11,037 nt of DNA, taken from positions 2,964-14,000 of the forward strand of contig DOVG01000207.1 of the NCBI GenBank assembly GCA_003520205.1, written 5' to 3'. The stretch's first letter is position 1, and each line of letters starts with the position of its first letter. This DNA is from Lachnospiraceae bacterium (lineage in GTDB: Bacteria > Bacillota > Clostridia > Lachnospirales > Lachnospiraceae). A program made the position numbers and the translations under genes. This document shows, in pieces, positions 7,474 to 11,037 of the stretch. The notes under the pieces are model-generated. The model was not told the origin of the DNA. It searched no databases and was given only the letters and a program-made list of their open reading frames with translations.

Positions 7474-7502
7474 TTGACTTTGTGCAACTTTTACCATATA
7501 CT
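7474..7502 (+). promoter_or_regulatory. Promoter of the 77-residue protein gene (TTGACT-N17-TATACT)
   Basis: TTGACT at 7474-7479 and TATACT at 7497-7502 are separated by exactly 17 nt. This predicts a start near 7509 and a short leader of about 28 nt carrying AAGGAGGT at 7523-7530. Both hexamers and the spacer length are identical to the hslO promoter. Confidence 0.75.
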
Positions 7503-7536
7503 CTAATTAAGAATTAACTAGTAAGGAGGTTTTGAC

Positions 7537-7770
7537 ATGACTGTAGAACAAGCAATCAAAAAGTATAAGCTGGAGCCTGTTAATGTGTATACTGCCAAAG
7601 TCAAAGCCCAGGAGCTTAATGTTGATGAGGTATTATACATGAATGTTCAGAAGAACAAGTATGCATATATCATTCGTGACGGTTCCAGAGGAACCATGCT
7701 GTACAAAGATGAAAAAAGTTTGTACACTAAAATGTATAAAGGGCTTAAAATGATACCACTTGATCCATGA
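7537..7770 (+). CDS. Small conserved-looking protein, unknown function
   Basis: This is a 77-residue soluble protein with many Lys and Tyr. I do not recognise the family. It starts with a short predicted helix (TVEQAIKKYKL), then alternating hydrophobic and polar stretches suggesting β-strands around residues 29-50 (DEVLYMNVQKNKYAYIIRDG) and an RGTMLYKDEKSLYTKMYKG tail. There is no signal peptide, membrane helix or Cys motif. It is a convincing gene from its signals: a near-consensus promoter, the full Shine-Dalgarno AAGGAGGT 6 nt before the ATG, and its own strong terminator 16 bp past the stop. It is therefore a single-gene transcript, probably well expressed. It is divergent from queH, but nothing in the protein suggests a link to queuosine. 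Confidence 0.85.
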   Translation: MTVEQAIKKYKLEPVNVYTAKVKAQELNVDEVLYMNVQKNKYAYIIRDGSRGTMLYKDEKSLYTKMYKGLKMIPLDP

Positions 7771-7785
7771 TTTAGATAAATTTAT

Positions 7786-7824
7786 AACAGATGCAAATCT
7801 TTATGGATTTGCATCTGTTTTTTT
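7786..7824 (+). terminator. Strong intrinsic terminator, probably bidirectional
   Basis: AACAGATGCAAATC (7786-7799) pairs perfectly with 7806-7819, a 14-bp stem with a 6-nt loop, followed by a T run at 7818-7824. It ends the small-protein transcript. The leftward operon's last stop codon (7825-7823) lies inside the T run, so the same hairpin is placed to end that transcript too, with a weaker U-rich tail (TTATAAATTTA) on the minus strand. Confidence 0.9.
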
Positions 7825-8323
7825 ATTTCAATAAACATCTTGTCTTATATATAGCTTTTAAATGATCTATACACTTATCATTCAGATCCAGAAGTGTTAT
7901 TTCCGAATTGTCTCCTTCGCCCGAATAAACAGCTACTACTTTTCCATCTTCTTCAGGAGCGAGGTATCTTTTAACCTTGCTCTTTCCTATAGAAATATCA
8001 TTTTTTACGCTGTCATTTGATGCATATTCTATTTTAGTAACCTTAGTAGCCTCTATTTCCTTTACAGTCTTACGGCGTTTCTTTGCAGCTATCTTTGAAA
8101 CCTCAATATCACCATTAGTTAAAATATACTCATACTCTATACTGAGACCATCCTTCACATATACAGAAGCTGCTATCCCGGCTGCAAGTACGAGAAGTCC
8201 TATAGGTGGTATGATCAGAAGCAAAACCGCTCCGATAACAGCCACAAGAATCGAAAGCACCAGAAGAGCTATCTGCCCTGCTTCTGTTTTTCCAATTATA
8301 ATTCTCTCATCGTATCTGTCCAC
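7823..8323 (-). CDS. Two-helix membrane protein, DUF6106-like
   Basis: This 166-residue protein has two close hydrophobic helices (about 17-37 and 41-56) joined by a PPIG turn, then a cytoplasmic β-rich domain starting YEYILTNGDIEVSKI and a basic stretch KKRRKTVKEIE. The hairpin-plus-PH-like layout and the YEYxxTNGDIxVxKI phrase resemble a Clostridia family I recall as DUF6106; the assignment is from memory and tentative. The start is GTG at 8323-8321 with AAAGGAG (8331-8337) 7 nt upstream, and this site overlaps the ispF stop codon. The gene is last in the DUF308-ispF operon and ends inside the shared terminator. No function is known. The domain may sense or bind something at the membrane surface. 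Confidence 0.75.
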   Translation of the reverse strand: MDRYDERIIIGKTEAGQIALLVLSILVAVIGAVLLLIIPPIGLLVLAAGIAASVYVKDGLSIEYEYILTNGDIEVSKIAAKKRRKTVKEIEATKVTKIEYASNDSVKNDISIGKSKVKRYLAPEEDGKVVAVYSGEGDNSEITLLDLNDKCIDHLKAIYKTRCLLK

Positions 8324-8335
8324 TTCTTCTCTCCT

Positions 8336-8809
8336 TTATATTTCTTCAATAAGTGCAATTGACTGGCAGGATATACCTAATCCTTCTCCAGTAAATCCAA
8401 GTTCTTCTTCTGTTGTTGCCTTTATATTTATCCTGTCTATATCTACTTTAAGCGCCTCAGCAACTCTTTCTCTCATAGCATCTATATAAGGCCGCATCTT
8501 AGGTCTCTGGGCAATTATCGTAGCATCAACATTACCCACCTGATACCCCTTTTCAGTAAGCATATCTCTTACATATTCCATCAGCTTTATACTATCTGCT
8601 CCCTTGAAGCGTTCATCTGTATCCGGAAAATGCTTTCCTATATCGCCCAGAGCTGCCGCTCCAAGAAGACTATCCATTATAGCATGTACAAGACAATCAG
8701 CATCAGAATGTCCCAGAAGCCCTTTCTCATAAGGAATATTAATTCCTCCCAGAATCAGGGGTCTGTCTTCTACAAGTCTATGTACATCATATCCCATTCC
8801 TACTCTCAC
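8336..8809 (-). CDS. ispF: 2-C-methyl-D-erythritol 2,4-cyclodiphosphate synthase
   Basis: IspF turns 4-diphosphocytidyl-methylerythritol 2-phosphate into the 2,4-cyclodiphosphate with release of CMP, in the MEP route to isoprenoids. It acts as a cytoplasmic homotrimer. The 157 residues are full length. Zinc ligands are D8 and H10 (GYDVHR) and H42 (LVHAIMD), with H34 in LLGHSDAD. Further signatures are GDIGKHFPDTD (55-65), AQRPKMRPYI (100-109) and KATTEEELGFTGEG (130-143). The start is GTG at 8809-8807, one base after the DUF308 stop, with GGGAGGA inside the end of DUF308, so translation is probably coupled. No other MEP pathway gene is in the window. Confidence 0.97.
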   Translation of the reverse strand: MRVGMGYDVHRLVEDRPLILGGINIPYEKGLLGHSDADCLVHAIMDSLLGAAALGDIGKHFPDTDERFKGADSIKLMEYVRDMLTEKGYQVGNVDATIIAQRPKMRPYIDAMRERVAEALKVDIDRINIKATTEEELGFTGEGLGISCQSIALIEEI

Positions 8810-8810
8810 T

Positions 8811-9380
8811 TTATTCCTCCCAGACTACATCTGATCCGTCATCTACGAATCGTCCGTCTCTATATATCTTAACAACTGCCAGAATATTGGACACTCCCAG
8901 AATAAGCATCAATACTCCCACTATTACGACAAATACTTTTGCTGCGCTCATCGGCATTACGATTAGAATAATTCCCAACACAAGTGTAATGATATCATTT
9001 AACACATACAACATGAATTTATCCGTAATTCCTTTTATTGCATATACGTCATGAATTCTGAGCGCTGAATTAACTATAATAATTATTCCAAGCAGCTTGA
9101 TTATAAATGCAGCAACAGTTCCGGCGGATGCTATACATATAATTCCAAGACATATAAGTATGATAGATATAGCAAGTGTAACCGACGAGTATGCCGCTAT
9201 CAGTGTACCGGACATTACAAGCCCGATAACAACAAATATTATTCCGATTATCTTAACAGTAAAACCTATAGCACTGCCCGGCATCATAATAAAGAATAAG
9301 CCTATTATTATCATTACCATCGGCACTGCAAGAGCAGACATATTTTTCTGCAGAAAATCCGTAATTGATTTTTTATTCAT
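8811..9380 (-). CDS. DUF308 (HdeD-like) six-helix membrane protein
   Basis: This 189-residue integral membrane protein has six predicted helices at about 15-33, 38-63, 67-84, 88-106, 122-142 and 147-170, in the repeated pairs typical of DUF308/HdeD-like proteins (for example GIIFVVIGLVMSG and VGVLMLILGVSNI). The C-terminus is short and acidic (DDGSDVVWEE). The frame is open to a TTG at 9407, but TAAGGAG (9391-9397) lies inside that extension, so the ATG at 9380-9378 is the better start. HdeD in E. coli is tied to acid resistance; in Firmicutes the role is unknown. It leads a three-gene operon, 1 bp from ispF. Confidence 0.88.
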   Translation of the reverse strand: MNKKSITDFLQKNMSALAVPMVMIIIGLFFIMMPGSAIGFTVKIIGIIFVVIGLVMSGTLIAAYSSVTLAISIILICLGIICIASAGTVAAFIIKLLGIIIIVNSALRIHDVYAIKGITDKFMLYVLNDIITLVLGIILIVMPMSAAKVFVVIVGVLMLILGVSNILAVVKIYRDGRFVDDGSDVVWEE

Positions 9381-9425
9381 TTCTATCTGTCTCCTTAAGA
9401 GCAACAACTATTTATAGTAACAATC

Positions 9426-9454
9426 AGTATACATTTTTTCATATTTTAAATCAA
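9426..9454 (-). promoter_or_regulatory. Promoter of the DUF308-ispF operon
   Basis: On the minus strand TTGATT (9454-9449) and TATACT (9431-9426) are separated by 17 nt. A start near 9419 would give a leader of about 38 nt before the preferred DUF308 ATG. It is the only good promoter seen upstream of the three-gene operon. Confidence 0.65.
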
Positions 9455-9477
9455 ACACTAATTAAGCGTTTTATTTT

Positions 9478-9507
9478 ACTGACAGTAAATAAATTAGTTC
9501 TGTCAGT
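9478..9507. repeat. Inverted repeat ACTGACAG-N14-CTGTCAGT
   Basis: Arms at 9478-9485 and 9500-9507 pair 8 of 8 around an AT-only-rich 14-nt gap (9486-9499). It sits between the DUF308 promoter and the XRE gene, about 24 bp upstream of the DUF308 -35. A T-rich stretch (9509-9520) follows on the plus strand, so it could fold as a weak terminator, but no rightward gene ends here. An operator for the divergent pair is the better guess. Confidence 0.5.
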
Positions 9508-9557
9508 CTTTTTATTTTTTACTTTATATGTTTTATCATAATTATAGTTTGAAACTA

Positions 9558-9573
9558 AAGGTTTAATAACCTT
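9558..9573. repeat. Inverted repeat AAGGTT-N4-AACCTT ahead of the XRE gene
   Basis: Two 6-bp arms (9558-9563 and 9568-9573) flank TAAT, ending 26 bp before the first ATG of the XRE-type regulator. Size and place fit an operator for self-regulation by a helix-turn-helix dimer; this is inference. No clear -35/-10 pair was found for this gene; TATAGT at 9543-9548 is a possible -10. Confidence 0.45.
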
Positions 9574-9599
9574 GTAACCATCCATTTTTCAGGAGATAT

Positions 9600-9971
9600 A
9601 TGATGAAAAACGATGATACTATAATAGTATGTGACGAAAAAACATTTGAAATAATAGGAACCAGACTAAGAAATATCCGCGAAGAAAGACATGTTACCCA
9701 AAGTGTCTTTGCCGAGCGCGGAAGCATAAGTATCGGTTATCTTTCCGGCATTGAAAACGGCAGAAAGAATCCAAGTCTTGGTACACTGTACAACATTTGT
9801 ATTAATAATGATATCTCTGTCGACGAGCTCTTCTATGGTAAAAAAGAAAAGAAACCGCTTAAAGATATCATAAAGAATGAGGCAGTCAACCTATCGGTAA
9901 AAGATCTTAAACGCATACAGGAGTATATATCCGGAATAATCAGTATTCATAACATGGATGATAACCTATAA
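9600..9971 (+). CDS. XRE-family helix-turn-helix regulator
   Basis: This 123-residue protein has a Cro/C1-type helix-turn-helix at about 20-76: IGTRLRNIREERHVTQSVFA, then ISIGYLSGIENGRKNPSLGTLYNIC and ISVDELF. The C-terminal 40 residues are charged and probably helical (DLKRIQEYISGII), fitting a dimerisation tail, with no ligand-binding or peptidase domain. AGGAG at 9591-9595 is 4 nt from the first ATG (9600) and 7 nt from the second (9603), so the second may be the true start. The gene is divergent from the DUF308-ispF operon, and its stop overlaps that of the convergent transferase gene by 6 bp. Targets are unknown; the nearby inverted repeats are candidates. Confidence 0.93.
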   Translation: MMKNDDTIIVCDEKTFEIIGTRLRNIREERHVTQSVFAERGSISIGYLSGIENGRKNPSLGTLYNICINNDISVDELFYGKKEKKPLKDIIKNEAVNLSVKDLKRIQEYISGIISIHNMDDNL

Positions 9972-11037
9972 CTGCTCCACCTCTTTAAGTATATTGTCAA
10001 CGCTGCAGCCCTTACATGCTCCCATGTATTTACTGCAGAAATCCTCATAATCCTGTTCACTATAATCAAAATAGGTTTTTTCTTTAAGAATTCTTTCTAA
10101 TTCACTTCCAGTCTTTGCTATAGGGGCTGGAAATTTTTCTATGTCAACGTAAAACCCTCTGGTCTTCTTATACTCTTCTATATCCGGAGTAAAAAGTATA
10201 AATGGCTTTCTGTATAAAGAGTAATCAAATAATACTGACGAATAATCTGTTATAAGAACACCTGTAACAGGCAGGATATCTTCTGTTGAAAGAGTCATAG
10301 CTCTACCCTTAAAATACTCCGGGTACTTCTCTCTCAGATGTGGATGGGGTTTTATTATCAAATAATAATTCTCAGTCAGATTTTCAAAAACTTTTCTTAC
10401 CTCATCCAGTCCGACACACTCAGGACTTGCAGCATTTCCTGTAAAAGAAGGCGCATAAAGAACTACCCTTTTTCCTTTTGCTTCAGGATAAATACTGTAA
10501 AACTCTTCTCTTTTTTCATAATTCCATTCATCATTATAATATATATCTGTTCTGGCAAGTCCGGTTGCTTTGGTAATACCTTCAGGCAGCTTAAGTGCTT
10601 TCTCCCATACAGGCACACACTCTTCAGAACTTACTGTAACAAGATCATAATTTGCTGTTACATTTCCTTTATAATTCTTAGGAATATCATCCTTAGTATC
10701 ATATCCCATTTTCTTAAGGAGTCCGCCAGAATGCCAGAGCTGGATTACTTTAGTCTCAGCCCTTTTATTACAGGAAGAGACCGGAAGAAAATAGCTGCAG
10801 ATATATACATAACCTGCAGCTGCATACTCCTTCATAAAGGTCTTGATAAATCTTATCAGTTCTATAGTGCCAATTTCAGACATATTCCGACAATAAACAC
10901 TTATATCAAAGCCCTCTTCCTTCAGTCTGTCATACATGCTCTGCATACTATATGGCACAGTATCACTATGCATATCGGCAAATATCACCTTCTTTTTATT
11001 TACCTCAGTATATTTCACAGCCCTTTTGTATACCGAA
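9966..11037 (-). CDS. CDP-glycerol glycerophosphotransferase-like protein, 5' end outside window
   Basis: The protein belongs to the TagB/TagF-type glycerophosphotransferase family, which moves glycerol phosphate (or a related polyol phosphate) from a CDP-linked donor onto teichoic acid or another surface glycan at the inner membrane face. Counted from the GTG at 11018, landmarks are QLWHSGGLLKKMG (93-105, with H96), IIKPHPH (221-227), LITDYSSVLFDYSLYRKPF (255-273) and KTRGFYVD (285-292). The frame stays open upstream of that GTG to the window edge (codons for SVYKRA precede it) and no Shine-Dalgarno supports the GTG, so the real start is probably beyond 11037. The usual WHGT is WHSG here, as in branches that carry WHA/S variants. 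The gene ends in a TAG overlapping the XRE gene's last codons. Confidence 0.88.
   Translation of the reverse strand, partial: SVYKRAVKYTEVNKKKVIFADMHSDTVPYSMQSMYDRLKEEGFDISVYCRNMSEIGTIELIRFIKTFMKEYAAAGYVYICSYFLPVSSCNKRAETKVIQLWHSGGLLKKMGYDTKDDIPKNYKGNVTANYDLVTVSSEECVPVWEKALKLPEGITKATGLARTDIYYNDEWNYEKREEFYSIYPEAKGKRVVLYAPSFTGNAASPECVGLDEVRKVFENLTENYYLIIKPHPHLREKYPEYFKGRAMTLSTEDILPVTGVLITDYSSVLFDYSLYRKPFILFTPDIEEYKKTRGFYVDIEKFPAPIAKTGSELERILKEKTYFDYSEQDYEDFCSKYMGACKGCSVDNILKEVEQL

Noticed and set aside
7977..8489. Rightward 170-codon open frame
   Set aside because: It lies antisense to the DUF6106-like gene and ispF, both well supported. Its Ser/Ile-rich low-complexity product and lack of a ribosome site mark it as a shadow.
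9381..9407. Upstream TTG start for the DUF308 gene
   Set aside because: The TAAGGAG ribosome site falls inside this extension and points to the ATG at 9380-9378.
9478..9520. Rho-independent terminator on the plus strand
   Set aside because: The 8-bp stem has a 14-nt loop, the T stretch is interrupted, and no rightward gene ends upstream of it.
1..11037. Mobile elements, CRISPR, tRNA or rRNA, riboswitches
   Set aside because: Reading both strands gave no transposase or integrase motifs, no regularly spaced repeats, no tRNA-like cloverleaf and no recognisable riboswitch leader.

Overview
The window looks like chromosomal DNA from a low-to-moderate GC Firmicute, most likely a Lachnospiraceae-type Clostridia. 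This rests on the AT-rich third positions, frequent AGA/ATA codons, strong AGGAG-type ribosome binding sites, TTGACT-N17-TATACT promoters, and the style of the QueH, Hsp33 and teichoic-acid-transferase-like proteins. I see no rRNA, tRNA, CRISPR array, insertion sequence or prophage gene. Thirteen protein genes are supported, and the two at the window edges are incomplete.

Region 1 (1-5742, all leftward) reads as one operon. In order of transcription it encodes a 471-residue protein that joins a degraded Hsp70/DnaK-like region to a GrpE-type C-terminus, a MoxR-family AAA+ ATPase, a membrane-anchored DUF58 protein, a large membrane transglutaminase-like protein (TgpA/YebA type), and the start of a zinc-ribbon protein that runs off the left edge. 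The genes overlap or nearly touch (39, -4, -13 and 15 nt). MoxR-DUF58-transglutaminase is a known conserved trio of unclear function. The Hsp70-GrpE chimera at its head is the most unusual item here.

Region 2 (5743-5954) is a 212-bp divergent control region. It serves the leftward operon and the rightward hslO gene (redox chaperone Hsp33). The hslO promoter is embedded in nested TGACA/TGTCA inverted repeats. Two proteostasis-related genes therefore leave the same control region in opposite directions.

Region 3 (5955-7824) holds hslO, a convergent queH (epoxyqueuosine reductase) whose 3' end overlaps the hslO 3' end by 58 bp, and a 77-residue uncharacterised protein gene. The small gene has a near-consensus promoter, a full Shine-Dalgarno and a strong bidirectional terminator.

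Region 4 (7823-9380, leftward) is a tight three-gene operon: a DUF308 (HdeD-like) membrane protein, ispF (MEP isoprenoid pathway) and a two-helix membrane protein resembling DUF6106. Region 5 (9381-11037) has a control region with two inverted repeats, a rightward XRE-type regulator, and a convergent CDP-glycerol glycerophosphotransferase-like gene whose reading frame is still open at the right edge.
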